Below, piece by piece: positions 10,238-25,200 of a stretch of DNA of 64,000 nucleotides. The stretch is from Pieris napi (Eukaryota; Arthropoda; Insecta; Lepidoptera; Pieridae). The translations under genes were made by a program, and so were the position numbers. Under the pieces are notes generated by a model. It ran no database searches. It was not told where the DNA came from and was given only the letters and a program-made list of their open reading frames with translations. Position 1 is the first letter of the stretch. Each line of letters opens with the position of its first letter. The stretch lies in the NCBI RefSeq assembly GCF_905475465.1, contig NC_062240.1, positions 1,069,001 through 1,133,000 of the forward strand. Reading direction: 5' to 3'.

Positions 10238-13200
10238 ATGTTTCGCTCAATCCGCGGCGTGGTTTATAGTGCAAAAAATGGATCACGACACTACACGGGG
10301 TAATATATTTATTTATAAGTTGATCAGCTTATAGAAGTTATCACATACTTACATAATATATACATAATATTCCGTAAAATGCATAAAAGTACTTAAGTAT
10401 ATCTTAATAGCTAACACAGCATAATGAATACAAAAAACATATTAATTCGTAATTCCTTTTTTAGACTTTGCTTTGTATGTTTTTTCTTTTTTATAACTGC
10501 TTGAATAATTTGCGTAATTAAATGTTTTATCGAGGTCTGTACTGTCATTATTTATTTATCAAAAAATATTTTACATCTCCTACATTAAGTACATATTTCA
10601 AATAAAGATAATATTGATGGATGTCTTGATTGAATGCAGAAGTACAAAAAATGTATTTTATTCTATTTAACTGTTAGAGGTCAGAGTAAGGTATAAATTC
10701 GAGTTTGTGTGTCACCTTTCGCTTGTATTCTGCATATTACGAGTATTTAAAACAAATCTGAAAATAAACTTTAATTTTAAGTAAAATATATTCCAATGTG
10801 GTTAAAAGACGCAAAAATTTTTATAACTAACTAGCTGGCCTGGCGAACATCGTACCGCCTTAACAGTCGATTCTTTATTTGTTTAAAATACTTATTCTGC
10901 TATTCGGGACACCGGTCTAGCTAGTAAGATAAAAAAAAGAAAATTGATAAGACAACAAATACATTATGTCAAAAAATAAAAATTTACATTCCCGGAACCC
11001 CTTCACTAACACTTGAACTATATGCTATAGTATTAAAGTTCAAATTGACTTTTAAGTATTATTACGAATATTTTGTATGGGAATATAGAAAAGTGTTGTT
11101 TTTAGAACTTTTCACTCAATTTTTTTAATTTTTCTCCGTAAGAACCATCTTTGTACTTCAAGGTATATTATAAAAAAATAATCAGACAAATCGGTCAAGC
11201 CGTTTTCATGGTATGTCGTGACAACGGAAAACGGGTTTCATTTTTATATATATAGATAAAACCGTACAAAAATTAATCTTTACGTAAAAAACTAATAACA
11301 TAATCTGAGAAATATTAAACCTGTATGGCATTATTCTAATTGCTGGACTTTAGACCCTCTGGTAATTTACCTATTTTAATTCCTTTCTATTTGAGTATTC
11401 TTATACGTGCCAAGGCCCGTACGTAGTGCCAAATTAATGAATAATTCCATGATTCATGCACGCACATATTTGTGCTTTTATTTTTCAGCGAATCTAGAAA
11501 CCTTAACATTTCCAGGTAAGTTGAAAAAAAAAAAATTTGCCCCATTTTTTCATTATTAAATTATGGTTTTAAAGTTTGGTTTTCATTAGATGGGATAATA
11601 ATCTATCCCAAAGTAAATATATTATTTCGGTTAGAGCTACTATGTCGCTACGGCATAGCATTGCTACATTAAGTACTTTTACAGGTCTGGGTCACTGGAG
11701 ACAAATTACCAACGGGTGGCAGATTACTACGCGGGAAAATCGGTTTTCGTTACAGGAGCAACAGGCTTTGTTGGAAAGGTACGAATATAGGTTTTTTTTT
11801 ATTTATCTCATGTCTAGTATTACGTATTATTAACTCTTTTTGGTCGGTGGAATCTTAACTATAATTACCTATATTAGTTGGATCAGAAAAATTTACGGAT
11901 TTCGAATCCGAAGCGTCTCGGCATTCTGACGAATCAACGCTTCAATTTTATAAATAACTATATCGGAATTAATTTTATGCCATAATAGTTAGAATCATCA
12001 TTTTATGATAGTGCAATTTCAGTCAATTATCAATTATGATATCAATTGAAAATCGGCTTTGTAGAACCCAGCTGAAAACTGTTATAGAAAACCCCAGTAC
12101 GGGGCAAATACAACACAAATAGATTAACAATTGATAGTATTAAGTATAATTCATCATAATCAATTACAAAGTACATAGAAACATAGTTGCGAGTCTATGC
12201 AACTATGTTACGTAACGTACGTACGAACGTCCAAGGAGGTCCTTGACTTACGTTTTTTTGATAATTCTGACAATAATATACGTGCGTGCTCATTTTACCA
12301 CTGCTATTAGAGGATATCGCTTTTCATAATGATTAATTGCCTAATTATGTGAACCATGTAATAAGTGAATCTCCTTCAAGATAAAAAAGTGCGTGCGTAC
12401 AAAGTACACATGTCAGAAGTGAAACTTCTTTGGCAAACTAATTTTAAGTCTTGTTCATACTTATACACATCTAAAACTTTATATTCCGAGACTAAGAGGG
12501 AGGGGAAAAGGAAGATATGTTAGGAATTTAATGAATTTAAAATTTAAGTGTCAAAAATTAATACAAATTTAAAAAAAAATTAAAGTTATTTCTTTGATAA
12601 TAAAAACACATGCCATTTTAATTTACTATTCGTAATTTGAGATTTCAATCAATTATTTTGCATAAAATATAAAATACTAATATTTCATAAACGAAACTTT
12701 AATTTTAAAAATAGAATTTCTATAAGGTAATTCGCCATTCTCACTGTCTCTCGGTCTTAATTGTTCTCCCTATTGTTCGACAAAAATGCTGCACATCTTC
12801 GTGACGCTAATAAATAAATAGTATTATTGCGTTTCAACCGTTAAAATTTTACCCTCATGCGCCTAAAGAAGTTTCACTTCAAAACTTTCGATTTAACAAT
12901 AGGGGCCGGGAGTTTCTTGCCAGTTTTTCTCGTCTACACCCTTAATTTGAGAAATGTAAATGTAAATATAAACGTTTGGAACATTAACTTTACATTATTG
13001 CATCCTGCGCAACAAAAAATAAAGTCAAAAATCATTTCACTCTTTAACTAAAGTTCAGTACTGTCTCATTATCACAACGAAACACCGTTTGATACAAAAG
13101 TACTTTAGTTAAAGCTGTGTACTTATTAGATTTTTTTTTAAATATGGGGGTAAATATTGAACACGTTGCAAAGTATATGATTCTGATCGGATACTGATGG

Positions 13201-16200
13201 GGATTTAATTCAATTTTACAGAGAATAAAATTTACCTAATTATTATCAAATTTCAGGTATTTATTGAAAGGTTACTTTCCAATTGCAAGGATATTGAAAA
13301 TGTGTTTGTGCTGATTAGACCTAAGCATGGCGCAGACACAGGAAAACGTTTACAAAAAATATTTGATGTTCCGGTTAGTGTTCAAGATTAATTTGCTTAT
13401 AATATTTTTGAATATAATAAAGCATAACATTGACCCCAGAGAACCAATCATTGTTTTGGCTCGTCGCCTACTAATCTAATTATCAATGAAAGAACCGCAG
13501 AAATATATTATCCGATTATTATGCCGTGTATTTCCTAAGCCACACGGTTTTTTTTACTTTTAACATAAAAAAATATATACATTAAAAAAGTATAAATCCC
13601 AAGTTGATACAAAGATAAAGAGTTCTAAATTGAACGATAAAAAATCGTTTAAAATGTGCGCAGACCCCTAGAGATGTTTGCAGTTTATTAAATTGAAGTA
13701 TTCCGAACCAATTCGACTTTCAAGAAAAGAGCGTACCAATTCTTAAAAGGCCGGCAACGCACTCGCGAGCCTTCTGGCATTTAGAGTGTCCATGGGCGGC
13801 GGTATCACTTACCATCAGGTGAGCCTCCTGCCCGTTTGCCCGTGTTCTATAAAAAAAATTAATTATACTTATTACTTTATTCAGCTTTTCAACAAATTAA
13901 AACAAACAAGGCCTGGTGATCTGAAGAAAGTAATTCCCATCGAAGGAGACATTACAACATCCCAGCTGGGTTTAACGCCAGATGACAAAGAGACTTTGGC
14001 TGATAAGGTACGTTACATTTTTATATTATATACATTAATTAAACTATCATATTTTCAAATTCCGTTGGCCGAGACATATAGAAAAATCCGAGCAGATTTT
14101 TTAAGTTAGGTACATCAGAATTACAATTTACAAAATAATAGATGTCTAATATTACAAGGTATTTTATTGCAGTACCTGTTGGCAGACCTTTATGAATTGA
14201 AAATTTTTAGATAAATAATTATATTTTTTTTAGGTGTCATTAGTATTTCACTCGGCAGCTACCGTCAGATTCATAGACAAATTTCAAGATATGATGAACA
14301 TTAACGTAGAGGGAACACAACGAGTGATAGATTTGTCTAAGGAAATAAGAAATTTAGAAGTGAGTATTGTTATAAATATTAGGTTGGGGAAAATGTCTTT
14401 TCGCATTATAGTATGTATGAACTTGTAATAAAATCTCTTTGGCTATACTATATGTATCTGGCTGGTTTTGTTATCAAGGAAAGTTGAGATTTTAAAGAAG
14501 ATAATTCCAAAATCAAATTAGGATAATTACTGTTTTTTATTTATTTTTCGTACCGTCAAGATGAGTGAATCGTATGAAGAAATTCGATACATTTTAAAAT
14601 TTTACTACAAAAAAGGTCAAAATGCAACACAAGCCGCGAAATTTTTTTGCGATGTTTATGGACCTAGTGCAGTGTCTGTGAGAGTAGCACAAATTTTGTT
14701 TAAGCGTTTTCAATCCGGAAATTTTGATGTCAAAGATCCAAGTCGCTCTGGTCGCCCTATGACAGATAAAATGGATGTAATTTTTGAAAAAGTGGAGCAA
14801 GATCGGCATATCAGTAGTTACGACGTAGCTGAAGAACGGAGAATTGACCACAAAACAGTTTTGGCGCATTTGAAAAAACTGGGTACACAAAAAAGCTCAA
14901 TACTTGGGTACCTCACGAGCTCACTGTAAGAAACCTAATGAACTGTGTACTCATTTTTGATTCTTTATTACGACATAATGAAACCGAACCATTTTTGAAG
15001 AAGCTGATAACTGATGATGAAAAGTGGATCACGTACGACAAGAACTTGCGAAAAAGGTCGTGGTCAAAGGCCGGTCAGGCTTCACAGACTGTGGCGAAAC
15101 CCGGGATAACTCGCAACAAGGTGATGCTGTGTGTGTGGTGGGATTGGAAGGGCATTATTCATTATGAGCTGTTACCACCAGGCAGGACCATCCATTCTGA
15201 ACTCTACTGCTAACAACTGATGAGGTTAAAGCAGGAAGTTGAGAGAAAGTGGCCGGAATTAATCACCAGAAGGGGTGTGGTTTTTCATCATGATAACGCT
15301 AGACCTCACACATTTTTGGCCACTCAGCAAAAACTCAGAGAGCTTGGCTGGGAGGTGATAATGCATCCGACGTATAGTCCTGACCTTGCACCTTCAGATT
15401 TCCACCTGTTTCAGTCTCTTCAGAATTATTTAGGCAGTGTCAGGTTATCATCACGAGAGGACTGCCAAAACCAATTATCGCGGTATTTTGATCAGAAGCC
15501 CCAAAATTTCTATAGCAATGGGATCATGTCCCTACCTAAATAATGGCAAAAGTTATCGAACAAAATGGTACCTACATACTTTAGTTAAATGTAAATAAAG
15601 TATATTAAAAAATGTTTTGAATTTTCTTAAAAAATGCGAAGAAACTTTTTCCCCAACCTATTAGTTAATGACAGTCACAGGATAATAATACCAAAAACAA
15701 ATGATAAATGAATGCAATATACAACATAAGGTTACCAAAGAGTTCTAAAATTGAAATTCAAAAAAGTTTTCATTAGCAATGTTTCTGACAGGCCAGTTCT
15801 AAACATTTTCAGTGTTATCCACATATTGGTTGTCAAATATTTATGTGTGCGTTTAGAAATTTATGTAAACCAAGGAAAATGAATCAAGCTACTTAGATAT
15901 ACTACAAATTTTATTTCTCATTGTATTATTTTACATTATTACCGTATTTATTTTGTATTAATTGTATTACTTTCATAAAATAATAAATTAAGTTAAACTA
16001 ATCTGATACACGTACGTTCGCAGGGTCAGCTAGTATTCAATAAAAACACTCGAATGCTTTTGATTGTTATACAGTACAGCAATCATACATAATTATTTGT
16101 AGCGAGATAAGCGACGTAAAATCCAAAAATAAAGTAGGAAAACAAAATATGTATGTATAACAATATATATATGCAACTTTGTATAAACTCGTGTAAACTT

Positions 16201-19200
16201 TGTTTTACACGTGTATTTGTTTAACACCTAAGATTTTTCCTGTAAAGTAAAAAAAAATTGCATCTTTTTAATTACACAAACAACACAAGATAACGCAATC
16301 ACGATTTGATAGAAAGAGACTATAAATAAGATGTATTTATGTAAAATAATAATAATAATATAGTCTTTAAATTCCGAAAAAGGCCTCCTCTAACCCTTTC
16401 CACTGTTCTCTATCTTTTGCGACTCTTCTCCAGTTGTAGTCTGCTGTTAGTTTCAGTTCGTCCTCCCATCTCTTGCGTGGTCGACCTCGTCTTCGTTTTC
16501 CGTCTCTAGGGTACCATTCCGTCACAATTTTGCTCCATTTTTCATGAGAGCTCCGTAGCATATGACCCGTCCATCTCCATTTCATTTGGTCAATCTTAGT
16601 GAGAATGTCTGTCACACCTGTTCTAGCTCTTATGTCTGAGTTTATTTGTTTATCTTATTTTCTTATGCTCAGCAAGCTTCTTTCCATGGCTCTTTGGCAG
16701 TGTGCTAACATATCCCTGTGCTGGTTAGATGGTGCCCAAGTTTCGCAGCCATAGGTAAGGCAGGGTAGGATACATGTGTTAAAGACTTTTCTCTTTATTT
16801 TTTTGCTGAAATCTGTGTTTTCATGATCTCCCTCAGTGACCAATATCTTTTCCATCCATTTGCTATTCTTCTTTTGATCTCTTTATTGGTTATATCAGTT
16901 AGAGAGATAATTTGCCCCAGATAAATGTACTCTTCAACGTATTCAAGAGGTTGATTATTAAGTTTTATTTCGTATGGGATTGAATTTGATAGTAGCTTTG
17001 TTTTGCTTGTGTTCATTTTCAGGCCTACTTTCTCACTTTTTAAGTCTTGTATCATTTCTCCAAGTTTATGAGGGTTCTCTTCGAACAATACAATGTCGTC
17101 TGCAAATCGAAGATGATGTAGTTTTCTCCCATCTATATTTAGTCCAAATTCATTCCATTCTAGTTTTCGGAATATGTTTTCAAGCACAGCAGAAAATAGC
17201 TTGGGAGATAATGGGTCCCCTTGTCTGACACCTCTTTCGATTTTAAATGTCTTTCCGAGTGTTTCCATTTGTATTCTTGCATTGCAGTTAGCATATATTT
17301 GTTTTATGATGTTTATATAGGCCCCGGATACTCCTTGGTTTTCTAAGCTTTCCCATATCACTTCATGTTTGATGCTGTCAAAAGCTTTGGTGTAATCTAT
17401 AAAAGCCATATACACTGTTTTGTTATATTCACTGTATTTTTCTATGATTTGTTTGACTGTGTGTATATGATCTATCGTTGCGAAGTTTTTGCTAAATCCG
17501 GCCTGTTCCATTGGTTGGCTCTCGTCTTATGTGGTGCTTAATCGATCTAGTAATATCTTGGAGAAAACCTTATATATGTTTGACATCAGGCTTATTGGTC
17601 TATAGTTGGATAAGTCTTCCTTTGAGCCTTTTTTGTATATAAGAATTAGGAATCTGTTCTGATTTTAGGATGTCGTTAAAGATTTTCGTCAGAATGGGCA
17701 CCAGTTCTTTTAGGGTTCCTTTCAGTAATCCGTTCGTGATCTTGTCTGGACCTAGTGCCTTATCTGACTTTTGGCTTAATATAGCTTTCCTGACTTCACT
17801 TTGTAATATATCTGGTTCTAAGTTTGAAGGGTATATTGTCGTTTTGTAGTTGTTGCAGTGTTCGTTTCCTGCAATAGCTTTGGAGTATAGATTTTTGTAA
17901 AAATCTGATGCTGTCTTTACTATAGTTTTGCGGTTCGTGATGTTAATTTGATTTCTTTTGAGATTAGGGACCCAAGGAGTCGCTTCACGAAGTTCTTTAA
18001 GAGCTTTTTTGGTTCCGCCTGATTCAATTATGTGTTTTTCAAGTTTTTGTATTCTCCTTGTTTTCCTGTACCTGCGTATGCCCTTCCTTATTCCCTTACT
18101 TAATTTGGCTATTTCTCTCAGTTTACCGTTTTTGTTCGCAATTAGACTTTTTCTTTTATTTATAAGCTGTCATCGTTTTGTCTAGCGCCTACTTGCGCAT
18201 TGAAATCCCCCATCAGGATAATAATATTATTAGAGTAGTCATATATGATTTGAGATAGTGTATTATAAAAGGATGTATGTTCTAGTTCATCAGCTTGTTC
18301 AGTTGGTGCGTAGACTTGGATGATTGACCATATTTTTTGAAGCTGGGTATTTTTAAATGCAGTATGGCTATTCTTTCCGTCATACCGATGAAATCTTCTA
18401 TGGAGTTTTTTAAGTGGGTTTTAACTAAAAAAACAAAAAATAATAATTAGTGTCTAATAAATCAAATATGGCTTATACTTTAATACACACAGATCTAGCA
18501 CCTCCATATGTATGAGTATAAGTTACCTGCAGTTTATTACATTAAATATTACATAATCATTATTTCAGAAATTCGTCTATATTTCGACCGCCTTTTCCAA
18601 TTCACATATCAAATTAATTGAAGAGAAGCTATACACTCCTATGAAAGACTTATCCGCAGTCCGACAAATGATACGAGACCATGGAAAAGATGATACGAAA
18701 GTAAATGAATATGTCGGTAAGTTCTCACCAAAAACGTTTAATTTTAAAATTGGCGGCTCTACGACTCGTAGACTTGACCTGAAATGTTTGTATATCCGTC
18801 AGTTACAATCTTTATTGGCGAGCTGGTGATCTACCTTCTGCTCTATATTTATAGACTTTAGACATGCTGGTTTCCTTACAATGTAGCACCGCAACAACCT
18901 GACCAATTCAGCCGTGGTGGTTAATCCCTTTCGAGAAAGGTATTCTTTGCAAGAATCCCCATTAAGACTGAGACTGTTGGAGTATGATGAGATCAAGAAA
19001 TACATTTTGATAGTCCAGATAGCAAAATTGCTCTCCGCGTGTCTTCTATGCTATTATAAAGGCTATTATATCGTCCTAACGACGAAATGTAATGTGTTTG
19101 AATCTGTTTTTTTTTAATTTACAGCGGATGTTGCTAATACATATACACTATCTAAGGGGTTATGCGAAGAATTAGTGAGGCAAAATAAAGAGTACTTACC

Positions 19201-22200
19201 GACTATTATAGTACGACCATCATTGGGTAAGAACTTTTTTTAACAACACAATTTTAGTTTTCAGTTTTTTAATCTTCTCTTTGAGCTAATATTATGTATT
19301 GCTTTTCCTACAATAATAATAATACAATTGTAATATTTTATTTATAATTACAACGCACCAGAGGTCAATTACCTCGGCCTATATATATTAATCCGGCAAC
19401 CGAGATAGAGAGGAAGGGGATGAGCTTCCGGGAGTCCCACGCGTATCAACAGTTGACCGATACACATCTCCGAAACCTGCATTCATTGTTTTCAAGAAAC
19501 CATGGATACCACACCTCAAGAAGCCGCTCAAGTTTTTGCCTTATGGCAACAATGACTCAGTCAGCGAGTAGTCGCTTCCCAGCTTCACCTAAGTCAGTCT
19601 GCTGTATCCCGAGTATACAGACGATAGACAAGAGACTGGAGTATTCACTCGTAGACCTGTTGGTCCACCGCCACCGTTGTACTTCTGAACGAGACGGCCG
19701 TTTCATTGTCTAAACCTCCCGCGAAATCGGCACCTTACGGGTGTCAACGTGCAGGGCGAGCTGAGACGTGTTCGAGGTATAGATGTCAACAGATGGATAG
19801 TAAGAATACGTCTGAAGGAAACCAACCTGATTCAAAAAAGGCCTGCAACGGGCCCCAAATTGACAGCAGGCCACCGGCAAGCTCGGCTACAGATTGCTCG
19901 AGAGCATTGGGCAATGGCGGTCGATCCTGTTCACTGACGAGTGCAGGATGTGTCTGCATGGCAGTGACAGGAGAGGCGTCCGGGAGAGCGATTTTCCCAA
20001 TGCTGATTCGCAGAAATAGATGCCTATGGTGGCGGTTCTTGCATGATGTGGGCTGCTATCTCGTTGGAGGGTAAAACCCAGCTCGATTTTGTGCCTGGAG
20101 TAGGCCGAAGAGCAGGACTGACAGCTGATGGGTACATCACAAATATTCTCCTGGACCATGTTGGGCCCTACGCAGGATTTGTTGACGAAGACTTCATCCT
20201 AATGCATGACAATGCTCGATGCCACACAGCGCGCGTTATTCAGCAGTTTCTTCGAGAACACGATTTGCGCACACTGGCCTGGCCATTTGGACTGGCATGC
20301 GCTCAGTCCAGACATAAATCCCGTCGAGCATTTATGGGATGAGCTCAAACAAAGGGTACGAGCAAGAAATCCAGCCCATTCGAGCCTTGAAGAATTGAAG
20401 GCAGCTTTGTTAGACGAGTGGGAAGGTATTCCTACAAAAACGTGTCCTAAAAACGTGTTTTATTTGTCAATTCTAAACACAACTCCTTTACCCAAAATCC
20501 CATTTTTCCCCCATTTAAGTTCAGACACCAATAATAAACAAAAGAATACGTGGATATTATGATCTCATATCATAAAAGCTGAAGTTTTAAGCTTTCAAAT
20601 CACAAATCATTTTTATTAAAATGTTGTATACGAGTACTTTCACTTAAAACAATCTTTGAATGCAGATGTAGCGCTTGAGTCGATTTGTTTGCTCGCGAGT
20701 GAATATGTTTATAGCACCAGTATCTAAATTTAAAAATTAAATAACTCCTCCATAGTATAAGCTACTATGGAGAGAGTTATTTAATTTTTAAATTTAAAAA
20801 AAATAAACACACCACTACACGGAATACTCGTCGAGCGAGTTTGCTTATCTTGCCGAAGCCGCGTACAAATTATTTGAAGAAGTCTATTAAGTATGAGGGT
20901 GTACAATTATTTAATCAATTACCCTCTAAAATTCGTAATATTAGCGTGTTTAACCAATTCAAAAGGGAATTGAAGATACATATTAGAATGAGCCTAGTAG
21001 ACTTAAATTGGGACAGCTGATTGCGATGTGTACCTATAAAATATTAAAAAAAAATTGTAATGAGAAATAAAGTTCTGTTAACATTATATTTTCCAGTTAC
21101 TCCAATGTACCACGAGCCGCTTCCTGGTTGGGTGGACAGTTGGGTGTCAGCTACAGCCGTCTTCAGTAACATATCCAGGGGTCTAAATTCGTACATATAT
21201 AGCACTGAGGACGTCGTTTGCGATATTATTCCCGTTGATTACGTTGCAAATTTAATCATCATAGCCGGGGCTAAGGGAGCTATGTAAGTTACCAAAGTCT
21301 GTATTGCTAGTGCTGTATTGTGGTGAGTACAGAGCTATATGCTATATGTGAATTTAATCAGTAGTAGTAAACTTAAAACACAAAATTCAAGTATAATTAC
21401 GAAGACATGAGTGTAATGTACAAAATTAATAAATAATATAAGAAATTAATACTTAGTATGGCCATAAATACTGATACAATTGAAAATTAACAAAATATTA
21501 CATTTCAATTTGGAATCTGTCATTTTTATATGATGTTCATTGAGTTTTCTCATTTTGGCGGCAAATGGAGTGAAGGCAGAAAAAGATCTGACCGTCAACG
21601 TAGTGTTCGTACGAAAAAGGTGGTCAAAGCAGTAAGGGAAAGAATTCGAACAAATCGAGATGAAGATTTGTTAGAACCATGTCACGTATTTTAAGAGATG
21701 ACTTAGGACTTGTAGCCTATAAGAGACGTACTGGTATTTTCTTAACTGATAATTTAAAAAAAATCAGGTGGTCGAAATTACTTCTGAAGCGGCACGCAAG
21801 GGGAGGTCACAGAAAAATTTTGTTTACGGATGAGATTTTTTTACAATTGAGCAACATTTTAACAAACAAAATGAGCGTATTTATGCTCAAAGCTCTAAAG
21901 AAGCTTCCCAATTAGTCGACAGAGTGCAACGTGGGCACTATCCGACTTCAGTGATGGTTTGTTTGGTGGAAGGTATTAGCTATGAAGGAGTGACTGATCC
22001 ATACTTTTGTGAAAAAGGTATCATAACATTGGCACAAGTGTAAATCAAGTCAAGATACCATTCTAGAGAAGGTAGTGAAGCCCCTTAACAAAACCAAGAA
22101 TAGTCCTTCGAGCAAGACTCGGCGCCGTGTCATAAAGCTCGGTCTACGCAGTCGTGGTTGGAAACGAACGTTTCGGACTTCATCGGTGAAGACTGGCTGT

Positions 22201-25200
22201 CATCTAGTCCCGATCTTAATCCGCTGGATTATGATTTATGGTTAGTTTTAGAGATTACGGCTTGCTCTAAACGCTATGATAATTTGGAGTCCCGATTAGC
22301 GGTGAAGAATTTTCCCGTGGAAAGAGTGCGTGCTTCTATTAATAACTGGCCTCAACGTTTACAGGACTGTATTGCAGCCAATGGCCCACCTCGAATAAGC
22401 TTTTAATATTTATATTTATGTATTAAACTAACACACTATAAAAGTAATAAATGTTATTTTATTTATTTATAATTTCAATAGAAAAAAAAATTCTTTGTTT
22501 CAGTATTTATGGCAAGACTTGGTATTTATTTTCGATATATAATTTTTTTTATAGCATATGCCAGTATCTTAAAATATCTGATTTTCTCATTAAATTATCG
22601 TATTTCTATATAATATATATTTTGCAAACTTGCACATTATTAGCAATGAGTTAACCATTTAAATATAATGTACTAAATTTAAATTATATAAAGAATTGAT
22701 CTACTATGATATCCTATTTTTTTTCTCTTATTTGTACGAATCTTAATTGATGATTTGAAATACTTTCCGCCTAATCCATAAACAATAACCTCTTTGTCAC
22801 CATTTTTAATGTCTGTCTTTTTTCATCACAGTGTAAACGCAATTTGACAGAAAGAAACAAAAGAGTACTTTCGTTGTAATTTGGCAGTTTTAGTTTCTTA
22901 TAACTTAATAGTTAAAGTTAGTCTTTGAGTATAGCTTTAACACCTTATAATAATTTAAAACTTTATATTTCAGAACGAACGACATCTCCGTGTATAATAT
23001 AAACACCAGTTCGGAAAATCCTATTACTTGGAAAGGCGGTTCTGATTTATATTTAGAACAAAGCAAACGCTTAGGATACTGTAAGTATAATTAACGCAAA
23101 ATTAATTGGCGCAAAATCTTAATTAGCCAGTCGTGATACAATATCAGCATATTAAGAAACTGCATCGGAATTGCATACATTTTCGTCGGTAAACAAGTTA
23201 CAGAGTACGGGACATCACAAGAGAAAACTCTCTGTTCAGTAATAATAATAACCTAATCTATTAAATTCGTAATATTTCGCTGCTTATAATGCATTTCTAC
23301 CGTATTAGTCTTTTTATTCTAAATTAAATGAAAATAACAACGAAGAGCCAGCGAGTGTTAGATGCGTACAAGCGCGGTAAAGGAACACATCGTGAGGAAA
23401 GGTATGTTTCAAAAACTCGATGGCATGTGTGAGTCAAAAGGCTTACTTACTTGTCTTTGAAATAAAAATAATCAAAGAAATGGATGCATTCTGAGACTAA
23501 GACCCATATAGGGTTGTAGCGCCACTGGATTTTTATTAATAATTATTTATGAATGATTTATAAATTTAATAAATCATAATTTTTTCAGCTAATAAGAACA
23601 TGCGAGAAATAAAGGTATCAAAATCAAAATTTGTAGTGAATACAATGACATTTATGGTACAAACGGTACCTTGCTTCTTTGCTGATGTCGGACTAGTGTT
23701 AAGAGGAAAAAAACCTAGGTAATTTTTTATTATATTTTAATCTAAAGAACGCACTTAGGAATAGTTTCAACTCTGTGACATACAGGATACTCTAAATTTT
23801 CTTTACAAACATGCCTTCTTTACAAATTTCCTGCGGCTTGACAAGCCTATGAGCCGAGGCTTCAGAATGTCTGCATTTGTTTTATGTATAACTAACTAGT
23901 CTTCCTGTCATTTTAACTTTTTATTAAATATGTAATAGTTGGACAGATTTTACAAAAAGCTGGACTTTTGTATATATTTATGTACTTATAGTACATCACT
24001 TTGCTCTATTGTCAATAGTTTCGCAGCGAACACGAATTTATTAACTAATTTGAAAATATTATATAGCCTATACTAATCTATCTACATTATCCTTAATCAT
24101 CGGGATAATGTACGGTTATAATGGTACAAGTATTATTCAAATAGGTCCAGTAGTTTTGGAGCCTATTCAATGCAAACAATCAAAGTTTACTTTGTATAAA
24201 TAATGTAGATTATTCTTCATAACCAAGTAGCTAGGTTTTGAGTCTAAAACACATCGATTTCTCGATCATAGTTTCTACGGGATGTCAGATATATGCGCAT
24301 ATAAAAATTCAAGATTTTATATCAGGATTAGGTCAAAGATTTTAAGTTTAAAAACTTATAATCAAACCTTTAATAACTTTTATGTATTATTACAAAAATA
24401 TTGCATAAACTTTATTATTAAAGGATTTCTCAGATCATACCTAAAACCCGCAAGGTCTGCTATCTCACTGGGAAATAACACTCCTAATGTAAATAAAAAG
24501 CGTAGGTACCGTACCAATTACCAAAAAAATAATAAGCGTACAACATTTTGTCGCTAAATAATTGGCGGTAATATCAATTAAAGCTTATAGTTTATTAATA
24601 CTATATTTTACCATTTTTTGATAACATGTATTTAGAAAAACAAGATTTATCGCTTTAGTTCATCGTGGCAAAGCGCCGCTCTAGTCTGAAGCCATGTGTT
24701 CAAATACTGGTTGTGCCATTACAATCTGAATGTTCGAATTAATACTATATATAATAGTTTGAATACTTTCTTATACAGTAAAGGAAAATAAAGAAGCTAT
24801 CAATAGCAAAAGTTTCAGGCATAGATAGCTGATACAATTCAATATAGGGATGTATTTATTCTAATCCTAACTTTAAGTAACGTGGGCCAAAGGTAATATT
24901 AATGTAAAATTTTATTTTTATATAGCTTCTTAATCGATTTATAATACACTAAATATTACATTAAAGAACGCAATGTTCACGTATCTACTATTAAAATTAT
25001 ATCGCCAGTGAGATTAATATTCTTATTTTAAGTACTCTAAGTTTGACAAACAATCAATGAAATCAAAACAAAATACCTTTATTCAGTTTAGGTGCGTGTT
25101 AGCGCATGCTTGTGAATGTCAAAAGTTTACAAAATTCGCGAAAGAGCAAGACTACGAAAACTACCAGGAGGCCTTGTTCTGAGAAGGACGGGCAAGAAAC

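Noticed and set aside
10238..10299. First exon of an unrelated mitochondrial protein (MFRSIRGVVYS...).
   Set aside because: Not excluded, but no downstream exon of such a gene is seen, while its phase fits the FAR exons and it recurs at the same place before copies 3 and 4.
14594..14890. A 98-codon minus-strand frame.
   Set aside because: Shadow of the mariner transposase on the + strand.
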